A DNA stretch of 64,000 bases from Limonium bicolor (GCA_023374045.1 CM041776.1:349493636-349557635), one strand, 5' to 3'. Positions 47,618 to 60,787 are shown, counted from the first letter of the stretch. Translations and numbers: made by a program. The notes: generated from the letters alone by a model not told the origin.

Positions 47618-49980
47618 TGTAACACCCCGGATTTTCTATCATTTTATTATGTTTATTATTTAACAATATAGATTCGATATTAATACGCAGCAGAATTAAA
47701 TCCTAAATCCGGAGTATTATCCACACTCGCAATTAAACGAGTGCTAAGGCTTTAACTAATGTTCAAATAATCTAAACCATCATTATTGATAAAAGAAATC
47801 TGACAAAGTTATAAAAGTCTTAAAACAAAAGAGTCACAAAGTTAGACAAAATTTAAATGTAGGTACTTAGTCTAGCGAGTCGCTGTCCCATCCCTTATAC
47901 TTTATTAGGACCTGTGGCAGAAATCCAAACAAACAAAGAGCCACGATAAAGTCAGAAAAACTGAGTAAGCTACCACTTCACTACGTAAAAATCATTCTCT
48001 CTTTGAAAACAATTAACAGTATAGCAATGCATCAACATACCGGTCATTTTAACCATGTTATCACATAACCATAAAGTAAACTTTGTAAAATGTTTCACAT
48101 ATGCTTCATTAATAACTCAAGAATATATATCCAGATTAATTAAATTATCTTCCTTGTCCCAACGCGCAGCCAGGACAAAACAACATCTCTCACTCTTGGG
48201 TACAACACGCAGCTGTAACCCGGACCCCAACACGCAGCCGGGAATCCAACCTCGCCACTAAATCCTTAAGTGTGCACACCCCCCAATAGTTCAAAAGACT
48301 ATAGAGTAGATCTAGGGCTAATTGTGTTCTAGTGCAGCCCACAGTATCTCAAACTTATGCGTCCTAAATCCTAATACGGCCCGCATCTATCATCTTATCC
48401 ATGTGTCCTAATACGGCCCACATGTACCATGGTATAATTTTCCTTAAAATTTCTTTATTCATTGTTTATCATCCAACTTACAATCTCATTAAAATCCACA
48501 TATACCGTCAAAATTCAATCATGCCACAATAATCATGAATAAATAATTACAATTTCACATAATCATATCATTGACATTTTCTCATTAACCTCTCATCTAA
48601 AAACAATATCCAATTATTCACCATAAAATAAACTGCGCACTTAAAGATTTCCAGTAATCATTATCATAAACAGTTCATTCCCAAAATAATAGTCACTCAC
48701 AGATAAAAATCACAACAACTACAAAAAGATTTATTTTACGCAGTTAATACAAGTTTAGTGAACGCAGTAACTTACCTCGGACGAAACTCGCACCACAATC
48801 AATAAAGCACTACTCCTCGCTAACAAACTCAGAGCTAAAAATAATAATGGGTATTATTAGATACCCGAATACTTTAAATTTAATTATAAATAAATTACCA
48901 TAAATCATAATTATAAAATATATATTTACAAATATATAATAGTAACATATTATAATTCTGCTACAAATTCAACACTGGTTAAAATACTCATTTAAATTAA
49001 TAGTGTGCTAAATAGAATAAAAAGATAAGAGAAAATAATATAATAATAGTGACAAATTAACTGATGTCATCAGGGGTTGAGGGTGGAGTGTTGTACGTGA
49101 GTAGTAGTTTTTTTCTTTCTTCTTTTCCTGTTGCAAGTTGTACGTGGGTATGGGGAGTGGTCTTACCTTTTCTCCTTCTTTTTTTTCGGTCAGAATAGGA
49201 AGGAGAAGGTTTGAGTATATTTTTTGTTGTTGCAGATGTAGGGATAATCGGGTAGAAGAGGAGAGTTGTTATTACAGTATTTAAGTATTTGAGTAGAGTT
49301 GGGAACATGCTATATGTATATACATATATATTATCTTTCCTTTTGTGCCAGTAAACAAGAGTATATGAGAGAGGAAGCAAGAAATATTACCTATATTTGG
49401 AAGAGATGGATGACTGGTATTTAAAGAAAGTCGAAGGAAAACCAAGAGAGAAAGAATACTAACCATCAGTAAAGTGAATTAAATTGTTTAGTTAAATTAA
49501 AGAAAATTAAGGGTTAGGAAATATGAGAGGTTAGAATTAATTCATTAGTAAAGTTATGAAATATTAAGAGATAAGAGTGGTTTATACTTTAAGTGGAAAT
49601 ATGAATAGTTAAAACTAATTGTTCAATAAAATCAGGAAAACTCAATGGGTAAACTGATTGATTAAAAATGATTGATTTAATATAGTACAATTATAGTGGT
49701 ATTTAAATCCTAACATTATTATTATGATTCAGTTTTTAATAAATAAATGTACCAAACTAACCAGATAAATATGACGATCATTACTACTACATTAAAAATC
49801 ATAACCGACTTATTTTTAAAACGGGTTATTTATTAAAATGAATAATCTTTATTAAATCCTATAATATGCTTGTAGTAATATAACGTACTTATAAACTATA
49901 TAATATGCTTGTTATAAATACTATATAATATACTCGTAAACTAGAAAATAAATGTATTTTAAAATTTAGGGGTATTTCAT
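47618..49980. repeat. Solo LTR 4 (TGTAACACC...GTATTTCA), 2.4 kb
   Basis: Starts TGTAACACCCCGGATTTTC and ends TTAGGGGTATTTCA with the perfect TSD TTCAT (47613-47617 and 49981-49985). Shorter than its two relatives but with the same termini. No coding domain. Confidence 0.85.
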
Positions 49981-49985
49981 TCATC

Positions 49986-50579
49986 CTGTTTGGTTTATGA
50001 CCTATTTCCCTACTTTATAGCTTACTTTGTTAATATAGGTGAGCTAACATATTTTGTATATGACACTAGGTAAAAGCTCATTGGAGCATCATAAAATATG
50101 TAAAGAGTTATCGTAGCCAACTTTGGAAAGTATGTCAAGGACAATGGGACATTTCAGGAAGATTTTGGTGCAAACAAGAAGATTCTAGAGCCAACCGACC
50201 CACAAGACAAGACCGCCCCACTAGGTCAGTCACATTTGCATTAGACTTATGAACACCCGAGTGGGTCGGTCACGCTTAAGTTCCACATGTGGTTTCTTCT
50301 TCCCGTGGTAACCACCTCATGGGACAGCCCCAGTGGGTTGGGCAAAAAGTTGCTCATACTTTTGTGCTTTAAAAGTCAAGTCTTGGCATATATTCTCACA
50401 TAACTTTTGGAGCACTACCACACATCAAAATAGAGAGGAAAAGGCACATTTTGGAGCTAGAAGAAGGAAGAAAAGAAGAGGGGGAACTTCACCACCGTTG
50501 GAGCTCTTCTCATCTGACTTCCATGGCTATTTTTCTCTCTTTTGTCCTCTTTCACTTTCCAATGCTTGAGTAGTCTTAT
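49986..50579. other. Spacer, possible upstream part of an old LTR
   Basis: No gene recognised. The purine-rich 50440-50480 segment and following text may be the upstream part of the LTR relic at 50580. Confidence 0.3.
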
Positions 50580-51000
50580 TTTGTATATTGTGATATGGGT
50601 TTGACCCTAAATCCCCAAAATTGCTTGTATAACTTCACTTAATTCAATATAGTTGATTTTCTCTCTCCAAAGCTTGTTTAATGCTTTAGCTTGATATCGT
50701 ATGACATTTGTGGTGATTCCTAGCAACATATGATTTTGAGTTAGGAGTTGTGACCTAGAGAGAGAGAAACCCTAGGTCTTGCTAACTTGATTAGTTGGTG
50801 TGACCTATTGCTATTTTTATGATCTTGTGGTTAATGTTATTTAGTGATTTGAACCCAGCTTGATTATAGGGGTGCAATTAGCTAAGTAAAGGTTTGGCCT
50901 CCATGATTTAGAAAGTCATCAGATTGGTCCAAATAGAACTAGAGTGAAGTAAAAATAAAGGCAATTTTGGATAATTTAGGTGATAAAAACCATCCTAGGA
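50580..51000 (+). repeat. LTR relic interrupted by a LINE
   Basis: GGGTTTGACCCTAAAT, TTTAATGCTTTAGC and CATCCTAGGATT occur in the same order as in 58600-59290 (GGGTTTGACCCCAAAT, TAAATGCTTTAGC, TATCCTAGGATAC). The continuation AAGCTTGTCACCGACTAAA is found at 55640 after the LINE, matching AAGCTTGCCTCCGGCTAAA at 59350. Confidence 0.65.
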
Positions 51001-51149
51001 TTCGTGAGCTTGAGGAGAGAATTTGTGAGTTCGACCGTTCGTGGAATTTGTAGAGCGAACATTGTTCCCTAACTTGAGATTGCTCTCGATGATACGCTCT
51101 CGGTCGCTCTTCTCTTTTGGTTACTACTCCATTGATTTTTGGCAGATCT

Positions 51150-52371
51150 TGATGGCTAGGAAGAAGAGAGTGGTGCCTCAGGCTGTGGGTAACACTTTGA
51201 ATGCGGATGAGATGTAGCGAGATTCGGGGGATGGAGACGCTGATTCAGCGCTCTATGGTTTTTGGAGGACCGTTTCAGGTGGGTCTAGAAGATCAAGAAC
51301 CTATGAAGACAAAATTAGTGGGGACTGCAAGTGAGGATGTACCACAAGAAAACATGAAGGTTTTAGGGGATGAGAAAACAAAGGATAGTGAGGTGATGGA
51401 AGTGCATAGATTGTGGAGCTCAGTGGTCTCATGAAACCGATCCAGAGACAAGGGAATTAAATTATTATAGATGGCGTGGATAGATTCTGAAGAGGGGTTT
51501 ATTAATTTTGAAGAGGAAGAAGTTCATAAGAAAATGGATTACTAGAAATTACCCATCATAAGAGTTGTTTTAGGGCTGAGAGTTTCTTTTCTGACTATGG
51601 GCAAATTTGTAAAGGTAGAAGACCTACGTGTGTGAAATTGTTTCAGAATGATTCGGGAGTCTTTATGTTTCGATTTGAATCCCACCATGAAATGGAGAAA
51701 GTTTTGGGTGCTGGACCTTGGTTTATCAGAGGTAACCATTCATTGTTACTGAAGCGATGGGAACCAGGGCTTTGATTGGATTTGTCTAGTCTCGAGTGGA
51801 CACCGGTCTAGGTTAATCTCCTAGGTCTGGATTTACAAGTCTGGTTAGAAGGCATGTTGAGCAAGATTTCCTCAAAAATTGGTAAGTCATTGTATTTTGA
51901 TAAGATTATAGTGGGAAAACTTAGCTTGCCATATGCTAGAATTTTGGTTGAGATTTACTTCACGAATGAGTATAAGGAGGTTAAACAGAGGTATAAGAGT
52001 GGTCAGGTTTTTATTTAGCTCGTTGAGTATGAGTAAAGACGTTGGAAATGTCAAGGATGTGGGAAGTTTGGTCATCTTCTGAAATTTTGTAAGGAGGAAA
52101 AAAAATCCCAAAGGAGAAGATTCATATTAAGAAGGAAAAGCAGGTTGAGGCTGAGAATGCTAAGGACAACAAGGGTAAGGAATAAGTAGTGATACCTCAT
52201 GTTGATAATAACTAGCGGAATGATGTTCATACACTTAATAATCAGGTTAGTTTGATTGAGCAGCAAAATGGGTGGTCATTTGTGGGAAGGAAATCTTCTG
52301 GGAAGAAAGTGATAGTCAGTACGAGTAAAGAGTTAGGATGCGCTTTTAAAGACAAACCTCCTAAGGACAAG
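51150..52371 (+). pseudogene. LINE ORF1 (DUF4283 plus zinc knuckle)
   Basis: From ATG at 51150 (MARKKRVVPQAVGNTLNADEM) through KLFQNDSGVFMFRFE, EMEKVLGAGPWFIRG and LLKRWEPG, the DUF4283 fold of plant LINE ORF1. CQGCGKFGHLLKFC (CX2CX4HX4C) follows at about 52050-52090. In-frame stops and shifts (for example 51217, 51770) make it non-functional. Confidence 0.8.
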
Positions 52372-55300
52372 TTTTAAAATAGCAGCTTGGAATATTAGGG
52401 GCTTGAGTGGCCCTAATAAGGTGGATTTTGTCGACAAATATATAAAGGACAATATTCTTTGTTTTATGGTTGTGTTGAAGACTATAATAAGAGATGAGAA
52501 ATTTCCTTTGATCTGTATTCCTTTCAGGAATTTCTGGAAGATTGATTCTAATGATGGGTTAGATATTAACTGTAGAATTTTGTTGCTATGGTAGGATACA
52601 AAGTTAGCAGTTAATGTGGTTGAGAAGTCTAATCAAATGATTCATTGTGATGTTAGTCATTTGAGTGGGAAGTTTTGTTTTGGTATTACAATTATCTATG
52701 CTCAACATAGAGTTGAGGATAGATAGGAGCATTGGGATAGTCTCAGGAAGATCGATAATGGTATCAACAAACCATGGTTACTGATAAGTGATTTTAATTC
52801 TATTTTGCATATGGATGAAAAGATTTATAAAGGGTAGATTATGGCTAATGAGTGTAAGGAGTTCCAAGCTGTTGTTGATGATATCCAAGTTCATGATTTG
52901 AAAGCTCATTGGGCTTTTTGTTACTTGAAATAATAAAGGGGATGAGAAGAGCATAACCTATTGTAAGTTTGATCAAGCAATGTCTAATTTTCTTTGGACG
53001 TCTTATTTTGACAGTTCAGTGGTTTTTGATAATCCTGATATTGCTGATCATATAACTATTTTGGTTAGAGTTGGTGATCGGGAAAAGACAGGTAGAAGGC
53101 AGATTCGCTTCAAGAATGTTTAGGTGGCTAAAGGCAATTATTTTTCTACAGTTGTTCAGGCTTGGAAGCAGACCATATGGTGCTATATGTTTCAGATAGT
53201 AAATAAGTTAAAAAAATATGTCAAAAAGGCTTTGAAAGCTTTGAATTGTAACAAGTATGGTTTCTTAAGCGAGGAAACAAATATGTTGTAAAACAATATT
53301 AATTAGATAATATGGATGACATTAATGGTCACATATAGAAGTTCTATCATCATTTGCTGGGTACGAAGTGTATTTTAAGTGGTAAGGTGGTTATTGCTGT
53401 TTTCAATGAGGGTAATTTGATTTCCAATGATCAAACTAACAAGCTGATTTCTCTTGTGACAGATAAAGAAATTTGAGAGGTTCTCTTATCCAGTGATGAC
53501 AATAAAGCCCTAGGTTCTAATGGTTTTAATGCCATGTTCTTTAAATCTGTTTGGCACAAGATTGGGAAGGATGTATGTGACGCGGTTAAGGAGTTTTTTC
53601 ATTACTAGCAAAATTCTTGGTCACATGAATTCTACAAATGTGGTGCTGATTCCTAAAGCGAAAAATCCTGCTCAGGTGAATGATCTTCTCCCCATATCTT
53701 GTTGCAATACAGTTTACAAATTGATTTCAAAAGTTATCACAACTAGACTCAGATCTGTTTTGCCCGACAATGTGAGTGGTACTCAAGGGGCCTTTGTCTT
53801 GAAGAGGAGTTTAGTTCATAATGTGATGTTGTGTCAGAGGATTGTTAAGTTTTATTAGAGAAAAGGCATTTCTCCTCGCTGCACTTTAAAGGTTGATATT
53901 CACAATGCTTATGACTCAGTAAGCTGAAGGTTTTTGGAGGATATCCGTAAGGGGTTCAGATTTCCTGAGAAATTTATTGTATGGATCATGAGATGTGTTA
54001 TTCAATTATGATTGATGGTTCTCCGAATGGTTTTTTCAGAGGAGAGAAAGGATGGAGACTGTGAGACCCTCTTTCTCCTTTGCTCTTTGTTTATTGTATG
54101 GAATACTTTAGCAGGTAACTGAATCTTTTACGGTATGATCAGGAATTCAAATTTCATCCCAAATGAAAGAAATATGGGCTAATAAGTATGTCGTTTGCGG
54201 TTGATTTATTACTCTTCTGTCATAAGGATGTTGATTCTATTGCTATCCTGAATAACCAGCTGGAGAATGTCTCTAATTGTTCCATTCTGAACTTGAATGC
54301 AAGTAAATGTTCATTGTTTGTTGGTGGTGTTGATGATTATACTGTTGATCACATATGCAGTTTATTGCAGTTTGATAAAAGAACTTTGCCTATTAGATAT
54401 ATTAGTTCTCCTTTATCTGCAAGCATATTAACTGCCCATGATTATACACCCATTATTATGTAGATCACTAAGAGAATCAACTCTTCGGTGACAGAAACTT
54501 GTCATAGGCTGGTAGGATGCAACGTTTTGGTAGTATTCCAACTGGTATTCAAAATTTATAGGCTCAGTTATCCCTTTACCAAAAGTGGTGATGCAGAAAA
54601 TTGAGAGTTTATACATAACCTACTTGTGGAGTGGGAACAACACATCTAGAAAGTTTTGACTAGTATCTTGGAAATATGTGTGTCAGCCTATAGATTGTGA
54701 AGACTTTGGTTATAAAGAGAATCTTAGCTGGAATAACGCACGTATTGTTAAGTTATTTGCTCAAATGCTTCTAAATCACAATTCTACTTGGAATAGATGG
54801 TGAGAGGGTAGGTTTGACATGATATACCTTTTAGGAGATTCAACACAAATCTACACATTCTTGGTCCTGAAGGAGAATCTTAAATCTACTAGATGAGATT
54901 GTTGGTAAGGATTTGCAAGATAGATTTATTGAGCTTACAAATGAAGGGAGGATCAAAATAAAAGACATGTACAAACTGTTTCATCCCCGGGAAGAGAAGT
55001 TACGGTGGAAGAGTTTAATTTGGAATAAAACTGTTATACCAAGGACCAGTTTTACCTGGTGGAGGGTGATGAAAATCTGGTTGAGCACTCTAGATAGACT
55101 TTACCAGATGAGGATTGTCCACTCTAAAGCTTGTTGTTTCTGTCGTCTGGAGGAAACAAGCGAACATTTATTTTTTGAGTGCTCTTTCTTCAAATCTGTT
55201 GTGGATAATGTGCTGAAGCATTGGGATATGCAGTTTGCTGGTCTCTTTGTGGATTTTATGAAGATGATGATGTGTGGTGGTAACAAAGATAGACTGATTT

Positions 55301-55504
55301 TTGAAGTTAGATATGGTTATGGGTTGTTGCATTTATTATATTTGGAAAGCTAAAAATGATAAGCTGTACATAAATGAAAATATGAGAGCTTTAGAGTGTA
55401 TATCTTTGATTCAAGTTGATATTAATCATAGAGTTAAGAAATATGTAAAGGGTGGTATTAGGGATGAGGTTTACATTGCTAGAAAGGCGGATATTGTTTT
55501 GTAA
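52372..55504 (+). pseudogene. LINE ORF2 (endonuclease, reverse transcriptase, zf-RVT)
   Basis: Starts AAWNIRGLSGPNKVDF, the N-terminal motif of the AP-type endonuclease, with a degraded DFNSIL (52790). RT shows NSTNVVLIPKAKNP, PISCCNTVYKLISKVI and GAFVLKRSLVHNVML. The catalytic box reads SFAVDLLLF instead of FADD, losing one Asp. The tail RWKSLIWNKTVIPRTSFTWW with CCFCRLEETSEHLFFEC is the zf-RVT domain. Stops break the frame throughout. Confidence 0.88.
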
Positions 55505-55600
55505 GGTTTTATTTTTTCTAATATTTTGGTGAAATAAGAATGAAATAATACTTGTCTTGCTAAATGCGTTTCCTTTAAATTGTTTAAAACTAGATATCAT

Positions 55601-55880
55601 TTTTACTTATTGTTTTTCTAATTGACTTGACTTGAACAATTAAGCTTGTCACCGACTAAATCCACTTTACCGCTCTTTTACGATAATTACCGAGACTAGA
55701 AAGATAATATAGTCAATATCGTAGTGGAACAACACTTTTATGGACTACACCAATTGGGTACACTAACCCTTAGTTTGAGCACTTTGCACTTACTAATATT
55801 TTACAACAATGACCTGTGAAAGGTATGAAAGGGCTAGGCGAAACAATCAAGAACAATCATACTCTCATACTGCTCATCCT
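55601..55880. other. Continuation of the LTR relic after the LINE
   Basis: 55620-55700 matches the end region of the LTR copy at 59330-59400. No other feature. Confidence 0.5.
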
Positions 55881-56149
55881 GCTTGTTGATAAGTGTCTAA
55901 ATGAGCATGTTTTATGGGTGTATTTCATATATTATATCAGCACTTTTATGCTCATTTCTCACTTATCGTATGTTTTTCCTCTAGTTTATGTTTTATTGAT
56001 TATCTCACAAATTTATTGGTTTAAACATGAGGAAAAGCCAAGCTAGGAGCAAAGTACATGAAGAGACGAACGCATAGGCGCAGACGGCTCAAAAAACGGA
56101 GTCCAAACGAAGAATCTAGAGCCAGTCAAAGTTCGTAAGACTCGCAACA

Positions 56150-56345
56150 AGTTGTGTCCGCCCAGAACTAGGAGGACACACACGAGGACACACACGAGGA
56201 CACTTATGTGTCCGCATGAAACAATGAGTTGTGTCCGTATGAAACAATAAGTTCTGTCCGCATGAAACAACGAGGACACTTAGGCGGACAACACTTGTGT
56301 CCGCATGAAACAACGAGGACATCTACGCGGACGCGTGTAAATGTC
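56150..56345. repeat. GTCCGCATGAAACAA repeat array
   Basis: Four to five copies of a phrase like TGTGTCCGCATGAAACAA, interleaved with GAGGACAC units, in the upstream part of the LTR. Confidence 0.75.
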
Positions 56346-57517
56346 CAGATAATTAACGCGACAGACTTCGGTGCTGTTTATCTTCTTCGCGGCGCCTGCA
56401 ACTTATCCGTCTACTCCTTCAACAATATCAGGCGCCTGCCGACAGTAAATTCTCACGCGTTCTGCCGCCCCCAATCCATTACTGAAAATACTCACGCGGT
56501 GTTCCCCCTGTCTTCTTCCTCTTCCTATCTGCTATAAAACCCACGCTGCTTCTGCTCAAATAAAATCATCCCTTCCTCACAATCCAAACATGATATTGCA
56601 ACAAGAATAGAATTCCACAAAATATAAAAAGTGATCAAATTTCTTTACGTTGAAGCAAACATATGCTCATCCCCTACTTATAATTAAACAACATGCTGAG
56701 TACGTTAACGATTTCTACAAAATTAACAAACATGCTAAAGATCTTATCAATAATAGTTTAGCATACATGAAACCAATGCACTTATATGATTACAAATCAT
56801 TAATTTCATTAGTACAATTAAAGAATGCAATTATATAATTAATAGATAAAATAAGTAAATTCGATTAAATATAGATATGTCAAACAACTTATATACAATC
56901 TCTCAAATAAGAAGTATCCTGCTTACAAAGTAAATGATAAGAAGTCCCACTAATATGATATGTCAAACAACTAGTATACAATTTCACAGCTATTCGGGAC
57001 TAAAGAAATTGACAATACTGATTTGCTAGAGAAAATTGAAGTACCGACTACTTTAAATCGGCATCAATATTGTAACCCATTATGAAACTCTACATTTAAT
57101 TCTTCTTTACTTAATCAATACGTAATTTCAATTCATTTGACCGACAACTCATCGCTCTAGCAAAATATTACTTCCGCAACTCAACAATGGTCTCATTATT
57201 CATGAGGTAACAAGACGATGGTAAGCTTATTAGTGCTAATTGATTGTTCCAGATGAGTACATATTTTGAACATTTGTCTGTTTCTTTGCATAAGTACATA
57301 AGAATTCACGTCAATACTATAATCCAATCCACTGAAATAGTTGAGTCAGGTATTTCATCAAACATATAGACTACCAGTATCAACTCAAGAAAATCATAAA
57401 GCGGGGTTGTTTCTTACACGTACAACAAAAGCTCTATTTTTAATGAACTAGAATATGCATAATTCATAGGAAAGATTAGACAGTATACAACATCACAGGA
57501 AAATTCACAAACTTAGT

Positions 57518-57733
57518 TCAACAAAATTTCTTAAACAGAGAAGAATAAACCAACAAACCTGATAACCAACCAATGCAACTGATGTAGAAGCCATCTTCCT
57601 CAACATCATCATCTCGTTCTTCTTTCTTATGCGATATACACCTTGATCTTTGAAATCCTCTCTCACTGCTAAAAAAATGAAGAATCTCCTCTATGAGATT
57701 CATCACCCTTTCATTTCCGTTGTTATGTGGCAT
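57518..57733 (-). CDS. Unrecognised small ORF in the LTR insert
   Basis: Reads MPHNNGNERVMNLIEEILHF, then SRCISHKKEERDDDVEEDGF. A donor-like GGTTTG after WLSG suggests it could be a first exon. It has an acidic segment and no family I recognise. It could be a captured host fragment or chance. Confidence 0.2.
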   Translation of the reverse strand: MPHNNGNERVMNLIEEILHFFSSERGFQRSRCISHKKEERDDDVEEDGFYISCIGWLSGLLVYSSLFKKFC

Positions 57734-58229
57734 TTTCTTTCTCTTTGCCTCATTCTCTCTATGTCCCCTGCATAAGAAATCAGATCTAGATCTTGTGTTC
57801 GTGCTTCACTCTCAAGTTCGCAGCAATCAATACTCATTGTAAAATTTCAATAAAGTGCGCAACAGTTTCTTTAGAACAGAACGCAAGTTAGGGTTGGAAA
57901 TATTGAGAAGGAAGAAAAAGAATCTCACCGATTAGATACGTGATAAAGAACGAGATTGAGGCTCCAATTCGTAGCAGATAGCAAGTCATAGGAATTTTAC
58001 ACCAAAGAGCTCAAGATGTCTGGAAAGAGGTCGTACAATATTCGTCGATGGAGGGCGGAGTAAAATGAGAGACGCTACGGAGGAATTAGGTCTAGAAATT
58101 GGTAATGCAATATTATACCTTTTTACAGCTAATATGTTGTTAGTCGGTATCGAACACAGGACTATCGGTATAAGTGACGTTTTTCCGCTTTTTTTAAGTG
58201 TCAATTACAACTTATATAATTAACAGTTG

Positions 58230-58337
58230 TCTTATGTAAACTATTATCCGCGCTATTCACTCATTGATGTCGTTTACTACTGTATTTATATAACAGTTGT
58301 GTTTGAGTAGTAGTAAAAAATAATATTTGTAGTAGTG
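58230..58337 (-). repeat. CACTA-like terminus
   Basis: On the minus strand starts CACTACTACAAATATT, then CAACTGTTATATAAATAC, resembling plant CACTA ends with internal ACAACTGTT repeats. The opposite end was not found in 56580-57000, so the element may be truncated. Confidence 0.45.
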
Positions 58338-59533
58338 AAATTAGACCACCGTTACAGACAATCGACCACGACCACCACCATTCACCTCTTATCCTCCACT
58401 TCTCCATTTTAGTTTTATTCTTCATTCCACCACACAGCAGAAGCACGATAAGAAGAACATAAGAAAAGGGAGCTGGAACAGAAGCGAATCGCAGTCCAGT
58501 CTCCGCCGGCAGTCTCCAAATTAATGACTATCTCTGCTTTCTTTTTATTACTGTTAATGTCTGAGTGATTTTACTCGTATCCTAGGATGGGGTTTGACCC
58601 CAAATAATTCAGACTTATTATTAATACCAAGTTTGCTTATAAATATTTGTTTTGTCTCTCTAAATTATTAAATGCTTAACAACTGATCATTTTTATGCAT
58701 TTACGGTTTCTCTTATTTCAATGATTTTGTAAATTAGAGAATAGACCACAAAGAGAGACAAACGTTAGATATTATCTCCTTGATTAGCAGATAAAATCCA
58801 TCGCTATTATAAAAAAAATTCTTGCATAATGCTAATTAATGATTTTAGACTTTTTCTGATTGTAAAAAGTCTATTGAATTAATTAAGAGTTGTCCTTATC
58901 TATGATTTAGGAAGGCCACAAGATAAATTCTTAAACAGACAAATAAGAGCAAATTAGGATTATAATTATTGTCTGTACTTAAATAAATATTTATCACATG
59001 TTTCACTTATTAAACTTGTTTTAATTCCTTTCAGCAAATATTGTTAAATGCTTTAGCGTGACAAACTACTGCATTTATTTGGTAACTATCAACATATGAT
59101 TTTGAGATAGTCAAAGTACCACAAAGGAATTAACCTTGATATTTACACTCCGGATTGAGCAGGAAAATACTGAGGCTATTAATAAGAGTTCGTAACTGAC
59201 AATTATTAACTCTAATAGACAATAAATAATTAAGACAGGACTATAAAATTGTTTAAGTAATTTAGGAAATTCCCCCGCTATCCTAGGATACCTTTTTCCA
59301 TCCATTTACTTTATTTTCCTGTATTTACTATTTCTGTACTAATCCTAAAAATCAAGCTTGCCTCCGGCTAAACCCCCAATTTACATTTTATGCAATTTTA
59401 TTTATCTTTTTGTACATTTACTAAACTGGATAATTAATTAAATAGTTACGAAGTCTCCGTGGATACGACCTTGTTGTACTACAAAGATTTGGTTCACTGC
59501 CCATAGTTAGCAAGATAGTTTAACTACTATTTT

Positions 59534-60355
59534 GCCCAACACCTGTCACCTGGGCTGAATCCGTCTGATTCCACAAAGCTGCTACATCTGAGTCACTATT
59601 GTCGTCGTCGAACTGGGGGGCCGACCTGGGCGCCATGTGACTCGATCCTATGGGTGACCACCATGACCCCCAGATGACCTCACAACAACCCCATTATCAA
59701 CCACAAAATCATCATGTTGGCTATGCAAGTCCTGTTATTGTGGCTGCTATTGCTTAGACTGCTGCTGCTCCTAAAGATGCCTCTATCTATGCACCTCCTA
59801 AGCTACAGCCTGAGACTCATTAAAATGCCTCCTAACTAAGGCGTTGGCGACTACACATGCCTCTTCCCACCTATTACGATGGATGATTGCTCACCTCGGC
59901 CAACCAAAGATGAGCTACCATCTCTAACCATGAGACCTTTTCCTTTATCAGCCATTTGTCGTTTTACCAATAAGATCAAAAGTAGTTAAAACTAGTAGAA
60001 ATTAGTCAAAACCAGTATAATTTAGTGATGACATGTTGAAAGTGTTACAAATTAGTCAAAACCAGTCAAGGTTTAGTCAATACTGGTCAAATTAATTGAT
60101 ATTATATACAATGCATTCAAAGTTAGTTAAAATCTGTCAAAGTTAGTCAAACCAGTCCAATTAAGTCAAACATGGTTAAATCGATCATATATAGGTCAAA
60201 ATAACAAAAGACTAATAAAAAAAAGAGTAATGCGTATTGCGTCCCCGCGGAATGACCACCCCGAGCTGTCTTCACCCTACCCGCATCGCGCGCCGGTGCT
60301 ACAATGTACACGTTTGACCTCTGGTATTGACACCGAGTTGCATATATAGACATGT
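59534..60355 (-). repeat. Broken ORF plus TTGAC array of an unassigned transposon
   Basis: A minus-strand ORF from 59955 reads MADKGKGLMVRDGSSSLVGR and stops after about 34 codons. Upstream of it (59975-60200) are about nine GTCAAA units, then a GC-rich block (60238-60310). The arrangement mirrors 39615-40010. Probably a DNA-transposon 5' end, family not assigned. Confidence 0.4.
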
Positions 60356-60787
60356 TAGATGTCCCACTTGTTAACAGATTGTTTTCTTATTATGTTATAG
60401 TTAAGTCTAAATCTACTTATAAATTAGTTAAGAAAAGTATCTCACAAAGACAAAGGAAGATTTGAGGATATGAATATAAGACAATATTGGAAAGTTTTTT
60501 TTTAAAATTTTAACCGAACAATAATTCATCATCAATTTATTTTTCCTATCTTATAAATTTAATAATTTAAATTCCTTTATCTTTTGTTTTAAAAACTATT
60601 AATTTACTTATATGCTCAATAATTGGAATTTGAATTTATAACTTCGATCTTTTATGTTTTTCAAATTAAAATTTTTATTGTTACAAATATATTTATAGTT
60701 AAATTAAAAAAATTATTTGTTACAAATATATTTATAGTTATGATGGAGAAAGAATCTAATAAAAAATATTAATTATACTACATAATA
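60356..60787. other. AT-rich spacer
   Basis: Contains a duplicated TTGTTACAAATATATTTATAG phrase split over 60675-60740. No gene. Confidence 0.4.

Larger units (their letters stand above)
51000..55600 (+). mobile_element. L1-type LINE (non-LTR retrotransposon), decayed
   Basis: ORF1 with a DUF4283-like domain and zinc knuckle, ORF2 with endonuclease, reverse transcriptase and a zf-RVT tail, all plus strand, in L1 order. Ends are approximate: the LTR relic breaks at about 51000 and resumes near 55610. No clear poly-A or TSD. Many stops interrupt both ORFs. Confidence 0.88.
55882..59533 (+). repeat. Long LTR (Tat/Athila-like) with an insertion
   Basis: Starts near TGTTGATAAGTGTCTAAATG and ends near TTTTGCCCAACA, with CTCCGTGGATACGACC close to the end, a phrase typical of long plant gypsy LTRs. 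CTATAAAACCC at about 56531 looks like its TATA box. Flanks CCTGC(T) and CCTGT are a poor TSD. Sequence from about 56600 to 58337 appears to be an insert. No internal domain follows, so it is probably solo. Confidence 0.6.

Noticed and set aside
57986..58204. Minus-strand ORF with a run of Ser, Ile and Pro
   Set aside because: No recognisable domain, and it overlaps a CACTA-like end region.
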